Assembly (NCBI GenBank): GCA_022539475.1 | Contig: VCMS01000057.1 | Coordinates: 124,001 to 188,000 of the forward strand | Length of the DNA: 64,000 nucleotides | Reading direction: 5' to 3' | Origin: Gracilaria domingensis | Lineage: Eukaryota > Rhodophyta > Florideophyceae > Gracilariales > Gracilariaceae | In this document: piece by piece, positions 1 through 11,599 of the stretch | How the letters are laid out: each line of letters opens with the position of its first letter | How positions within the stretch are numbered: the first letter of the stretch is position 1 | The notes under the pieces: model-generated | What the model was told of the DNA's origin: nothing | The model's database searches: none | The model's input: only the letters and a program-made list of their open reading frames with translations | Translations under genes and position numbers: made by a program

Positions 1-2000
1 GAGTGCCTCGATTGCGCTATTCAGCTTTCACAACGCTGTACCCGTCACTTTAGAACGAAGCGAATGCTACGACGCCGTGCTTCTCTTTTGATTGGTTCAC
101 CCTTGTAGCCACTGAAGGTTCGGTCATACCAACCCACATGCAGCACTCTCCCGTCATGACATAAAATCCAGATTTCATCCTCCTACGCACGCATGCACAA
201 CACCGGTCGTGAGCCTGACACAAATGACAATTCCCCGCAACCCGCCTGATGCAACAGTCCAGTAGATACCTCCATTCATGGTCCCGCAGCTTCTTTTTCC
301 CCTCTTGGTCACGAACATGCTCGCCAGTTCACTTTGCGTCCCGTGCCAAAGCCACCGCCCTTGCATCTGAAACCAACCCTCTTTCTTGCGGTGCTTTCTT
401 TCGGCAAACAAAATGCTCAGCCTAGCAGCTCTTCCCAGAATTTCTAGATTGTCGACGCGGTCGGCATATTGAGAAACGTTGTTGTTGCACACTGCTCTTC
501 TATGTTACAAGTCTTGGATGAAGTTGTAAAACTCGTTCCTACACAGTCGCTGTACAACCAATTGCGGTTTTGAAAGCAACCACAGAAACTCTTCATCATA
601 TCCTGCACGGCGAAGAATTCTGCACACGTTCGTTTGTAGGTACCAATCATCTTCAGCCACCCATCAAGCATTACACAGCGCAAAACTTGCAGGAAGGAAG
701 GCACTTCGCCGTTGCGTATGTCAAAGCAATTCTATTTTCCTGTGTGCCTAGAGGTCTTAATGCGTGCAACAAGCTTGAGAAGTAGAACGTCTTCAGCAAA
801 ATCTTGCAACATAGCTTTGGAAATCATTAAAGTTATAACGAGCAGAATGTTCGCAATGCAAGCGCCTCGCACGGAATCTCAGTTCTAGCGCGACATTATC
901 CACCTTAATGCTCTCGCGAGGTTCGCGTCCTTTCAAAGACACAAATTAAGAGAACGAGAGAGTGAGTTTACGTGAGCACGCGGTTACTGCCAATGGATGA
1001 TGGAGCGTCTTACATGATAAGTAGAGTCGAGAAAGAGAAAAAAGGCCTACATCAACTCTCTTTTCGGACGGGCGAGAACAAGAGAAGGAGATAAGAAGAA
1101 TGTTGGAAAACTATCCCTGAAAATTACGTACGACGACTTCCGGACGTCCAACGTATAGGAAGAATTCGTGCTTAGGCTAAACAGAGCCGTGGCTCTCAGC
1201 GACAGAAGCCAGCATTTTCGAATGAATCCGTTGCTGCTCAAGAATGTTGTGAATTGAGGTATAAGAGAGATCGAAAGAAGGAAAGAGATTTCCGTGGATA
1301 AGACAATCTTGTATGGACAGAGGGAAGAACTATTTCCTGGTTACATGAGAAACCAAAACGACTGTGGGCATATAGATGCAAGCAAAACATCAAACTCTGA
1401 AATTATGGGCTGCGTATTGACTCGAGCGACACTCGAAAGGTAAGTTGTCGAGCCCGAAAACAAACTGAAAGTAAGATATGAGACCGAGTGGAATTGGTTC
1501 TCGCCAGCGGACGATACTACTTTACATGTTCTCCCTTCGACCGTCACCAGAGGATAGTCGGCGGACCTCATGTGTCTGACATTGAACTAGCCATGTAAAC
1601 GGACCCCGGGTGGGGTGCTCAACGTGTACATAGGCTTTTAGCAGACCTACTTAGGTGAGTGTGATCTCGCGGACGCGAGAACCTGGGTAAAGCTAGCCAG
1701 AGCACTCCCCAGTGAAATGTTTGTGGAGTCGCGCTCTTTCCAGTGGACTCTACTCGAGTGAAGCTCTGGAGCAAACCACCCATGTGTTTTATCACTCTCA
1801 CGAGTATAACTGCGTCCGGTTACGGTGGTCCTCGACGCCTTACAGACGACTTAGATTAGCACCTCTGTAGGTACATCCAGCAGCCACTTCAGCTTTCACC
1901 AGAGTTACGGTGGTACAGAGGGTTCTGTCACTGGTCTCTCATCTCTCACCTGAGCGGACCTTCGTACAGTCTGGTGGGTTTCGATCTCCCGAGTTTGCCT
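1..2000. other. No supported gene
   Basis: Short overlapping open frames occur on both strands, but none shows a family motif, a continuous coding signal or a sensible start. Nothing is assigned here. The only possible coding signal is at the right edge, where the retrotransposon relic begins near 2.0 kb. Confidence 0.5.
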
Positions 2001-2009
2001 CAAACTTCT

Positions 2010-2477
2010 ACAGAGCTAAGATGCTGCCTGCGCCTTGCAAGCTACTACAGGCGCTTCATCCATAATTTCTCACAGACATCGTCGGTTTTACATGCTGTCA
2101 CTTCATGGACGAAATGAGCAGCGCCTTCGAGGAAATGAATAAAAAGCTGGCCTCACCGCCTGTGCTGGCCTTTCTTGACTTCGAAATTCCCTTTAGCGTC
2201 GACACCGAAACCTCTTCCTTCGCGCTCAGAGTAGTTCTTTCGCAAGAGAAGGGGGACAAACTATATCACGCCATTCAGTTCGCCAGCAGAAAGTTGACAG
2301 CTACCGAGAAGAAATACTCCGTGTGCGAGAAGAAAGCCCGTTGCGAGAGGCTTTGCATTGAAGAAGTTTGGAATTTTTCTTCTCGAATCTCAGCTGTTTG
2401 ACCTCATCACTGATCACCAATCGCCGAGTTATGCGCCGCCGAAGGCAAGAAAGGCTAGAGCCGAGATACTGAAGTAA
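2010..2477 (+). pseudogene. Ty3/gypsy retrotransposon RT/RNase H relic
   Basis: This is a fragment of a gypsy-type pol polyprotein covering the end of reverse transcriptase and the start of RNase H. The first part carries the conserved LASYYRRFI signature around 2036-2065. After a shift at about 2105 the frame reads SPPVLAFLDF, then VDTETSSFALRVVLSQEKG (RNase H beta strand with the first acidic residue in its usual place), then ASRKLTATEKKYSVCEKK. Another shift near 2375 restores LFDLITDHQSPSYAP, which is the RNase H segment with the TDH motif. At least two frameshifts, and no protease, complete RT core or integrase nearby, mark it as an old fragment. No LTR pair was found. The family assignment is secure; activity is not possible. 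Confidence 0.85.
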
Positions 2478-2529
2478 GACCACTCTGGTTGGGGAGCTTT
2501 ACTGGACGCGACGGCGGTGACGGCGGCGC

Positions 2530-3270
2530 GCTAAGTAGTGGGCTCCCTAGAATTAATGAATAATATTAACTAAAACATCCACTAAGTGGGGCAAACGCCC
2601 ACATGTAGTGGTCAACCTCTCCTCAGTTCCTCCGTGTCCCACGTATCCGAATCATCTCGATGGCAACCACTAACTACTACTAGTCATATACTGGTGTGTA
2701 TAAGGCAAACAAGTAAACGGGAAATATTACTAAGTCCAGCCAAAATCCTCATACGTGAGCGTTGCACAACACCGGGTGTATATCCGGGCAGCCCCATTCT
2801 GGGCGTGCAGTCAGAGGTAAAGTACGGTAGAAGAGGCACTAGACCAGTATCATTACAGCGAGTCACAACGCGTAGGGTATCCAAGTCAACGTTGTTGCAC
2901 AGAAACAGAGCACAAACGAGCTGCACAGCGGTGCACGGACTCGCGAGATCAGAAAGTATTCCTGAATAATGAGGGCCAAACTTGTGTAACAGGACAGAGT
3001 AGCAAGACCCTTATGACGGATATGAAAATGATGAAACAGTAGGAATCATGCCCTAATGACGGTCTAGAACTTCGCAGTGGTATAGGTTGCATGACTAGCC
3101 CGGAATTGCAGCGGTTGACCCGGAAAGGGGAGAAACCGTTAGCGAGTGGGAAGAAAATCAGGGTCTGAAGCCTCCTTGAAGTTTACTTTCCGTAAAGTGG
3201 CGGCGAGTGCCGCCATTCATATACGGCAATTGAAATTATGAACTAAAATATCTGAATATTCGGCGCTGCC
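2530..3270. other. Intergenic, nothing recognised
   Basis: Only short antiparallel frames are present (for example near 2586-2969), without recognisable motifs. They are treated as chance. Confidence 0.4.
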
Positions 3271-3279
3271 TGCCAATAC

Positions 3280-4235
3280 TCTACATGTTTTAAACTGTGG
3301 CCGGTTTGACATGGCGCACCCAGCAAATTATCACAATTGTGCAGGAAAACTTCTTAAAGAAACTTCAAAATGGCCATTATCGCAACGTGTTCTCATTGCA
3401 TGAGCTGTTGAAGTCGGTAACGGATCAACAAAATATGACCAGCATCTTAGTGCATCTCTGTCGAGGGCGTTTTGCTTCACATTTTTCAATTTGATGTTAA
3501 ACATTATTTGGTTCGCAATGAACGGGATAGTACTAATAGTACTTATGACGACGAAAAGTTTTATGGTGGTAACACTGTGCTAATTGAATTCGAAAATTTT
3601 CAAAAATATGTTTCTGTCGAACATGAAGTATTGAATAGACGGATGAAGAACTTTTACTTCTTTCTGCACACATTTATACATGATCTGTCAAAACATGTTC
3701 TTTGTTTTACTGCTGTGGCAAATATTGTTCAGATTACATTGGAATCTAAAAACCCTGTGTCGAATGCTTAATAAAATTTCTTTTATTGATTATGTTAGGA
3801 ACCGTACTAGAAAAATTATTTTTATATCCTTTCTTTTTTTTGGGGCCATATTTTTGGACACTCTACGTACGTACATGTATAAAACATTATGTGTTTTAGT
3901 TCTGATGGGACTGTATAATATTTTGAACAATAGTCATATACCGTAATTATTTCAAATGTCATCGATTGCTGCTTTATGTTTTCTCGATATTTACAGATTT
4001 TTATACAGTTCAAAATTTGAAGAGAACCAATTCATTTGTAAGGTTCAATATATGTTGATAGTTTTCTTTAAGCAAATATTCACCAAAGGCCATTGCTTTC
4101 ACTGGTTTCCGTCCTGCCAAATTTCCCGCAGCTCCCGGTTCTTTCTATTTAGGTTTTATCTCTGTCTATGCTCAATTATAAGAACGTAGTGTAGCTACTT
4201 TCTGAATTCTATAATAAGTTCTAATGAATAATAGT
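3280..4235. other. AT-rich block with short ORFs
   Basis: This segment is visibly richer in A+T than both flanks, with long T and A runs. It holds three overlapping plus-strand frames (about 3472-3771, 3680-3946, 3956-4189) rich in Phe, Ile, Leu and Tyr. That composition is what AT-rich DNA gives by chance, so no gene is called. The sharp compositional change could mark an insertion of organellar, plasmid or mobile DNA. No organellar gene was recognised in it. Confidence 0.4.
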
Positions 4236-4499
4236 GTGCAACATGTCCACGTTCCTGCGATGTCCAGCCGCGCGAGCTGTCGCCATGCCGCTAATCTCCG
4301 CGAACGGCGCCGAAGATCTCAGCATCGAAAACGATAATTCTCGTTGCATATCTGCAACAGAGAAAAGCGAAGAGATATCTTACCAACAGTACGCATTTTC
4401 TTCCCATACCTTATAATTATTTATAACAAGTTTGAGAACTTGCCATTGTGAATGGCAAATTGCCACAACGAGGTAACATAAAATTCATGCACGCATGTT

Positions 4500-5210
4500 G
4501 CAATCTTTCTCTTCATGATGAACAGTCCATCCAGCACATGCACGGCAGCGTCCTCTAGCCCCTGTGCGCGTCGACGTTTTGCGCCGCGACGACCACCTCC
4601 AGTCAGACAAGCGCCCTTTTGCAGCACGTTTCGGCTGCAACGCGCATCGGCGTCGTGTCGGAGCAGCGGCGGAAGCACTTCGATGCGCAGCAGGGCATGA
4701 TGCAGCGTGACGGCGCGGCGCGTGTGACGGATGAGCCGATCCGCTCTGTGTCTAAGTTGCGTTACGGGCTAGATTCAATCTACCTGCGATCGCGAAACCG
4801 TGTCGTGCGTGTCACACGCGTATCGCACGCGCCGCGCGCATGTTATAAGCGCGCAATTGGTGTGCTCGCTGAACGCGTCGCGCGCAAGTGAGCTTCTTCC
4901 TCGTCGCTGTCGTTGCTGTCGTAGCTGTCGCCGCTGTCGTCGCCGTCATCGCCGTCGTCGCCTTCGTTGCTGCTGTCACTGCGATCATTGCCTCCTCCAC
5001 CGCCGCTTCCTGCCGCCGCGGCACCATTGACGTACCCCTGCTGCATCAACCTTCCGGTGGCGTCATGCCCATCATTTTGCCACGTCACAAGCACATCAGC
5101 TACTGATAGTTGCCAGCAGCCGCGCTTCGGACAGCGAATCGCCCTCGGGTTGCCATGTCTACGGCACCTCGGCCTTCTGCATCGTGTACTTGTCCCCAGC
5201 GTTCATTAAG
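4500..5210. other. GC-rich segment with a trinucleotide tract
   Basis: A GC-rich stretch whose centre (about 4897-4990) is built from GTC, GCC and GCT-like trinucleotides. Read on the minus strand (about 5094-4843) it gives an Asp/Ser/Gly-rich low-complexity peptide ending in EEE. Both strands stay open through the repeat, which is expected for a trinucleotide tract, so neither is called as a gene. It may be the remains of an acidic-domain exon. Confidence 0.4.
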
Positions 5211-5355
5211 TTGTCTCAGAGTGGCATTCTCTGCTCGCAAATTACGATTTTGGCGCTCGACCTCTCGTATGGTGGTACATTTAGCCTTGCAAGAAAAGCA
5301 AAACAGTCAGCTTGTAGCTTCCCCTTGTAACGACCTTTCACGAAGATACAAGCTT

Positions 5356-5380
5356 CTGAATCAAACAATGTTTGGTTCAG
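5356..5380. repeat. Near-perfect 25-bp palindrome
   Basis: Two 12-bp arms (CTGAATCAAACA and TGTTTGGTTCAG) flank one central A and differ at one position. Because of the symmetry both strands encode the same short peptide KLLNQT. A further copy of the arm (CATTGTTTGATTC) lies near 5447-5459. This is probably part of a fold-back element. Confidence 0.6.
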
Positions 5381-5791
5381 CAGTTTATAGCTTCCACGAT
5401 TTGCACCGCTTAGCCGTGACATACATACGAATAATCTGTATTTTTCATTGTTTGATTCTGAGATCTCTCCAAAAATAACTTGGTCTGAGGTCAACTTCCC
5501 GGTGCTTCGCAAGCCATGTTCAGATTCTAAGAACGTGGCTTCACGAAATAAACCCGAAACACAAATGCCTGCAGACAAATACCTGTGCGTATAATAGTAG
5601 TAACGATACATTCCACTTTCTGCGCTGTCTCAATCCGGAAGTCCGATGAAGACGATAAAGCTTAAAGCTTCTTGTGACCGTAACTCAACTTCTGAGAGCG
5701 ACTGGCAAAGCTTGAAGAAACTTACTTTCTTTGCTCCATTTGATCGGTGATGACTCATCACGGATTAATGGAGCTGGCACTGATGAGAGTG

Positions 5792-5850
5792 GACCTTCTG
5801 TAATTAGGAGCCCCAGCCGGCCGGGCGGAGGCTTCTAATTACCGAAGGGG
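5792..5850. repeat. Imperfect inverted repeat with GC-rich centre
   Basis: The arms GTAATTAGGAGCC (5800-5812) and GGCTTCTAATTAC (5830-5842) match at 12 of 13 positions. The similarity weakens outward through CCTTC/GAAGG. The centre contains CCGGCCGG. It could be a hairpin, or the joined ends of a small transposon or LTR. Confidence 0.55.
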
Positions 5851-6270
5851 CGGAATGTATGAAGAAACCTTTTTCTAAGCATTTGAACATGACGACATCG
5901 CTAAATGATTGTCGCGAAGGTATAAGCTACACTCGCTGGGCGGTAGAGAGAGCTACGAAAAGGGCGCTATCTGGCACTACTTTGCACCACCTGGCAGTGC
6001 CTGCACATGTACAGTTGCCGTAGCCTGCGAGTACAGGTGTAACTCAAGTAATGTTTGCTTACAATTCGTAAAGTGAGAGGTCATTTCGTAGCCTTGTCAC
6101 GAATTTGAAACATTCGAATCGAAGGCAATTTAAAGTATTTAAACTTCTCAATAGGAAGCGCTCATTGTCTTCGCAGCACGAAGGTAGTGGGCACTTCGTA
6201 GTACGAAGTTCGTAACCTTGCCCTTCAAAATGCTATCGAGCTGTATGTCAGTGTCAAATTCATCGCATAA

Positions 6271-6346
6271 GCAATGTATGTAGTAGAGGCGGACACCGTT
6301 TCAATGGCAAAACTAAAGCCATTAATACGGTGTCCACATACATTGC
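6271..6346. repeat. Fold-back sequence with 9-nt interruption
   Basis: The left arm (6271-6308) and right arm (6318-6346) are inverted copies: GCAATGTATGT, then GGACACCGT, then ATGGC. The left arm alone carries a 9-nt insertion (6282-6290) between the first two blocks, and about 9 nt form the loop. The short size and long arms suggest a tiny fold-back element or a non-coding hairpin. No target duplication was evident. Confidence 0.6.
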
Positions 6347-7026
6347 ATATGGTATATTCGCTGATGCCAGTGGTCATCATCATGATCCCAGGCAAAAATC
6401 GTAAAGGGAGAACTGAAAGTGGTTTCAGTAGATTTGCAGAGAAGGTGACTGGTGTAATAAGGTAATATGAACAACCTCACTGAAAAATAAGTAAGTTTTT
6501 GTTTCACTGACATTTCCATAAGTGTGATTTTTTTAAAAACTTAAATTTCTCGAAAGTGTCCTCAGTGTTTATTGAAAGGCATCAATTTCATTTACCGCCG
6601 CATGATGATTCAATGACAATGGGTTTTGCTAGGAGATGATCATTGAGTCCTAAGGGTATGCAACAGATAATGGCTCCGAGAGCCATCATACATATTCTCC
6701 GTGATTATAACGCGTTTGTTCACAGCTGTAATTATGACAATAGCTCGAGAAAAGCGCTGGTATTCACAGCAAAGATCTTTTTCTTCCCACACATAGTAAA
6801 TTGGCCATGAAGAAATACTTCCAGCTCTCAGAATCACGTTCTTCGCGGATCATTCTGATACTTCGTAAGCAACAGTTCGGGTAGCGATGCCATTCAGTAA
6901 CTTACGTAATGGACAAAGTGCAGCCGTCAAACACATGCACTGCTCTGGATGATCCTTTAACCATCCCGAAATTATTGGGGCGTCCCTACGGAAGAAGAAG
7001 TTACCCTGATCGAGAAAGCATCACTT

Positions 7027-7474
7027 TTGGAACTCACAATAGAGCGCGCACGACGTTCATTCGAGTATTCCCGTGCTGCTAATCTTCGCGACGAATCCGT
7101 TACGGCGGAAGAGTTTTCAAAGCTCACACATCGAGAGATTCGATTCCTGAATATCGAGGGTCAGCTTCGCATAACGGAAGGCGAAGTTCAGCACCGTGGC
7201 AGTTGTCGCAATGAAAACGTGGGATCATGTGAAGGAAGCGCTAGACTCCTGCAGTCCGAGAAACAGAAAACAAATCGAAACAGAGCTGCATAAAGCTTTT
7301 ATGGATCCTTTTACTGAATCGAGCGAAGTAGTCTTTCAGCGGTACTGCTCCGTATTTCGAAGGGTGTCAAAGGTTCATAGGAATTCGTGTGGTGCGAAGG
7401 ACTCGGATTGCGCGCTGTTCGATGCAGCGCAAACCGGAATTCGCGAAGAGCGTAAGCAACAAAACCCAGAATAG
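7027..7474 (+). pseudogene. Possible gag-like coding relic
   Basis: Two overlapping plus frames (7027-7293 and 7196-7474) read like consecutive pieces of one protein. The second contains KTWDHVKEALDSCSPRN followed by a helix-rich stretch and SSEVVFQRYCSVFRRV, which resembles the helical region of LTR-retrotransposon Gag proteins. The resemblance is general (helix pattern and residue types), without a zinc knuckle or protease to confirm it. The first frame starts at TTG, not ATG. It may equally be an unrelated decayed gene. Confidence 0.2.
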
Positions 7475-8016
7475 GACTTTTGCGTTGTCGTTTTCGGCTT
7501 GGTAGGGCAGCGGACAGCTCGGTAGCGGTAGCGATAGTAAACAAAGAACCTAAAACAAGAGATTCGGGCTGGATAAATGCTTAATGCATAATAGGCTGTT
7601 CTAAGCAATCCTCGCGGGCGGCGGCTGAGGCAAAGAGCTGGAGGCGTGGCGGTGGCCGTGGCGCCGGCACGGAAACTGCTATAGTCTTTGCGGTTCAGGC
7701 GGTGTAGGAGAAGAGGTGAAGGCCTGAATTGAGCGAAGGGGCATTGGGGCAAGCTTCAATGCTCCTGGCGAATTTTGCCAAACTTCGGCAACGTTTGGCG
7801 GGAGCGTCGGAGCTCGCCTCAAGACCCAACGTTGACGCCGGGGCCGAAGGCTCTTGTTGTGGCTTCGGCCTCGGCGTTGGCGTTGGCGTACCTTCCACCC
7901 AGGACGCAGCATTTAATTGCGTGGAGCCCTTTCCGTGTCTTTCTCGCTCTCCAAGCACTTCATGGCCAAATGATTAGCCCAGATCATCTGGCTACCTTAT
8001 TGCAATTAGCTTATCA

Positions 8017-8380
8017 CCCAAGGGAACATTTGGGTGGTATATGTCGCTTCATGTCTGATATGGGGGTTCAGGTGCCTATTATGTGCCATGTTTGGCACAA
8101 TGTCGTATAAACGTCGTATCTGCGTCACATATCTGCCGTATGAGTGCCTGGTGCATGACGGATGATGGTAGATGTAACGGAATAAAAAAACTTAGGTTTT
8201 TGAGATTGGCACTGTGCCTGTCGTATGCGAATACCATCCATAAATCAACCATGCGCACGCCATAGATACGGCACACATACGACATACATCAGTTTTTCGC
8301 CCACAACAGCCACATAGTGGACACTTGAACCCTTTTGTGAGGCACAGATAGTACATGTACCACCCAAATGATTACCAGGG
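8017..8380 (+). mobile_element. Miniature inverted-repeat element, copy 1
   Basis: A 364-bp non-coding element. The left end begins CCCAAGGGAACATTTGGGTGG and the right end, read in reverse complement, begins CCCTGGTAATCATTTGGGTGG, so the terminal inverted repeats are about 28 bp with a conserved CATTTGGGTGGTA core. It is flanked by the 3-bp direct repeat TCA (8014-8016 and 8381-8383), the expected target-site duplication. The interior has no credible ORF but carries several CGTAT/ATACG words near both ends. A second copy at 33059-33424 is in the same orientation and roughly 85-90% identical by eye. Three-bp duplications are typical of EnSpm/CACTA-type elements; that class assignment is an inference. 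Confidence 0.85.
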
Positions 8381-8442
8381 TCATGTTCATCATGACGTTT
8401 CAACTATCCTTGGACGCGATTTTGTTGTTCATTTTTATCACT

Positions 8443-9270
8443 TCACAGTGGGGAGGTACGGACATGCCCCATGCAAAACTCTACATAGGAGAGGCTCGAG
8501 GCTAAACTCAGGTATTGGAATATTCCGCATGCTCGTTGATCCGCTTTGAGCTCGACTTCTGTCGAATAAACGTCCCTTTCCCGTTTCACGTCTTTCATCA
8601 AACCGATTCCGGTGTCTCCGTGACCCATCAGTAATGCTGCAGCTTCTTCAGGCTCGCTGATGGGTCGCCCAGTGTAGCGTCCGCCTGTTCCGGGGGTGTG
8701 AGGAACAACGAGAGCTAAATGGAACAAAAATAGACTGCAAAATCCTTTATTCACTTTCGGATGGGCAGCACGCGCGATCTCGGCGTCGTAGATCATCTTC
8801 TGTAAGGCCCATCGGAAAGCTTTTACAGCTTCACCCCACTCGTCGAGATAACCGCGCACGTACTCAGCGGAAACCCGTGGCGCGGGGTCACCATAGGAGA
8901 CAGAGATGCACTCTGGCACATCCCCCGCTTCCAGGTCAAGTGGAATGGAAGCGGCCACGTTCAAAACGGGTGTGGAACGGGATAACTGGAGGTGTCGGTA
9001 CTGACAGACATGGGTGAGAAGGCAGAGGATGAAGAATTGGGTCACATGGTGCCTTGGCTGGAGATGACCTGACAAGAGAAGCGAATTGGAGCAGCGGCAT
9101 CCAATCCATTTATTGTTAGAACACTGGGTCTGAGGTTGAGGACGTGAACGATGGTGGCTGCCGAGGAGAGGTCGGGCAGTCGACCAGGGTTTCTATGGAG
9201 AATCGGACCTTCGAAAATAAGGTCGCTAACGCAGCTTTCTAGAATATCCCTCAAACTAATGTGTCTATGA
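8443..9270 (-). pseudogene. Unrecognised minus-strand coding relic
   Basis: Two frames read as one protein. The upstream piece (9254 down to about 9070) contains GRLPDLSSAATIVHVLNLRP, and after a frame change near 9065 the downstream piece (to 8443) contains EYVRGYLDEWGEAVKAFRWA and later GRPISEPEEAAALLMGHGD. Neither piece has an ATG at its open start. The codon use is GC-rich and amino-acid use is protein-like. The first segment faintly resembles the GRLP...LRP region of tyrosine/dual-specificity phosphatases of the Y_phosphatase2/3 type, but no CX5R catalytic loop could be found, so no function is assigned. A heat-shock-element-like cluster lies just upstream, which supports a real former gene. 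Confidence 0.4.
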
Positions 9271-9330
9271 GTACTGGCCCTTGCGTCGGAATTAGTGTAG
9301 AAACTGTGCGTAGAAATCGACAGTGGAGTC

Positions 9331-9353
9331 TTCTAGAAGCTTCTAGAAATTCC
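9331..9353. promoter_or_regulatory. Heat-shock-element-like cluster
   Basis: The sequence contains alternating TTC and GAA triplets in the spacing TTCnnGAAnnTTCnnGAA followed by a further TTC, the canonical eukaryotic HSF binding arrangement. A further GAA-n-TTCC pair lies at about 9373-9381. The cluster sits roughly 70-80 bp upstream of the minus-strand coding relic at 9254-8443, a suitable position for its promoter. Confidence 0.5.
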
Positions 9354-9399
9354 TGCAACGTGTCCATTTGTAGAAGTTCCAGCAAGGCACAGAAACTAT

Positions 9400-11560
9400 G
9401 AAGTCAGTCATGACGTCAACTGACGAGGCAGACATCACACGTGACATGTCTTGGTAACATTATGACAACTAATGTCAAACAAAGACTCTGAGGATCATTA
9501 GGGTATCAAATCGGATCGCTAGACCACGGGGAATTCAAAGAAAGCATCAAAACATTAAATGACTAACTAAAAGCATAGCAATATAACAAATTCAAATAAA
9601 AACATGACCAGAATTAACGAAATCCTAACATTTATGCAGTACACTCATGATAACGTGGACCGTTGCTGACGGCTTTCCTGTCACACGTGGCAGCGGAATC
9701 ATGCACCGGCCAGCAACGGTCATTCTTTACAGCGGGCCTGAACGACACTGGCGCACAGCGCAGTGCACGTCCAGGCCCAGAGAAGTGCTATACCCATCAT
9801 GGGTGATTTGGAAATTTTTTAAAAAGAAATTCTTGTCATAAGTCGTGCTGCAAAATTTAATTTCACTATAGAAATTCCGAGAGAGAATATTTATACACTA
9901 CCCGCCTGCGCATACCACCCCACAAACTCGACGATGAACCCTGTTACAGACTTTTACTACTTCTTAGCCTCTCTCTGTCCCCTCTTTGTTGTTCGTATCC
10001 TGCTCTTAGCGACTAGGTCTTGCCACTCTCTTGCGCATACAACACGCGTTTTCTGCCGAGCTCACCGTTGGGTAGAGAATATCTGTGGCTTATTTGCCGC
10101 CGCATCTTTTTCGCACCAGGCATTTTTCGTCTCAGGTGCACCTCCCAAGTAATAGACGCACCGTCTTTCATTGTTACACTGCATCTGGCTCCGCTTGCCG
10201 GTTCACATTGCATTTCGACACATCCTTTTTGCCATTTTTCTGGCTGGTACTCTCGAGAAACTTCTGTTAATTTACGCCTCCTACCTACGGGCATCACCTT
10301 GTGGTTTGTCACCACCAATGTCTGATTGGCTACAGAAATTGCGCTCACAGAATGGTCACAGAAACAAAATCTCAGGATACAAGTAGCGTGGTGACGAGGG
10401 TCGGAGTCCATAAGTTGTTGAAGTGTACTAAGGTCAGTTGTTCATGTGATTTATCCGTTAAGTCTCCAATTATTATACGAAGTACGTCACTGGCCAGACC
10501 ACCAAAGTGTCTAAATCCCCGAAATTCAGGAAGTCTTTGTTCTTTGAGAGATAAGAAATGAACGAAAAGAAAAGAACAGAATACGCGAGCCATGGGTTTA
10601 TATTCGCAGTGAACGAATACGTAGAAGAAACAGAAAGGGAGCTTGGCAAAATGTATTGCAGAAAAGTTTAAATTTGTAAAAGGGAATCAAAATATTGAAA
10701 TGATGCAGATAGCTTTTGCAGGACAAACAAGAGATATATTAATATAGATATTGAGAATGTTGTTCTCAGTAAACAGTTTCTTTTATCGTTGTGAATGGGC
10801 GTACAACATTCTCGAAAAAAGAAAATTACGAAACGTGAAATAATACTCTGGTACGATTTAACTATTGAAGGAAAGCCGCGGAAAGGTGCAATGAATCGAT
10901 GAGTAACAAAATATTCGAAATTTCTCGAGGTAAATAGCGAAGTCCAAGGCGAGACTGGTAGGAAATAATAATTATGTTGTTGAATGTCCAGAATCGAAAC
11001 ATATCTATCCTTTTTATCCATGTGTTAAACATTTTGCGATCGTTGCTTACATTCTTATACACCTTAAATTCTTTAGTATCGTTCTTTCCACCGGGAGAGA
11101 AAAGATGCTTAACAATAGGCGTGCGGTGGCGTGTTCTCAAACGAACCCAACGTTCTATTCTTGGGAAGACAACCTGCATCCGATGTTGCCATTAGTATCT
11201 GGAGCTGTGGCTTGTTAAAAAGAAGTACAGCCCGGCTTCCGAAGATGTGCTGTAAATAAAAAGGTCCCCACAAGAAAAGCAAACTACTTTTACAGCTAAT
11301 GGGTTATAATAAACAAATTCTATTATTTGAGAGTTTCAAGAAATGCTTGAAACGCGGGTTATCGGGGATATGTTGTCAGCTTCTCCAAAGAAATGCATTA
11401 AATCCACATATTCTTAGCAGACTAGTAAACAAAACAATAAATCCAAATTGAAACCTGCTCAAGTGGTCTGGGGGCTGTCTACCACTCTTTACTGATGCTT
11501 CTTCTCCCCCCCTTCTCGTCGCGTGGCGAGGACAGGACGAGAAGCGCCCTTTTTTTAAAT
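9400..11560. other. No confident gene
   Basis: Several short frames exist on both strands. The best is on the minus strand at 10411-10013, which includes a basic segment near GRRRKLTEVSREYQPEKW, but the opposite strand is also open and no family is recognised. Nothing is assigned. Confidence 0.35.
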
Positions 11561-11564
11561 TTCA

Positions 11565-11599
11565 AGCCACGTGTGGTGCATCGTGCACCACAAGTGGCT
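11565..11599. repeat. 16-bp-arm hairpin with 3-nt loop
   Basis: Arms 11565-11580 (AGCCACGTGTGGTGCA) and 11584-11599 (TGCACCACAAGTGGCT) pair at 15 of 16 positions around the loop TCG. The left arm contains the E-box-like CACGTG. It is followed by a second CACGTC site near 11620-11625. No transposon ends were recognised. Confidence 0.65.

Noticed and set aside
4843..5094. Asp/Ser-rich minus ORF
   Set aside because: It is produced by a trinucleotide repeat that is open on both strands. There is no start context or flanking domain.
5216..5611. 131-residue minus ORF sharing KLLNQT with the plus-strand ORF at 5110-5478
   Set aside because: The shared peptide comes from a palindrome read on both strands, not from two related genes.
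8443..9254. Tyrosine or dual-specificity phosphatase
   Set aside because: Only the GRLP...LRP stretch is suggestive. The catalytic CX5R loop could not be found in any frame, so the name was not used.
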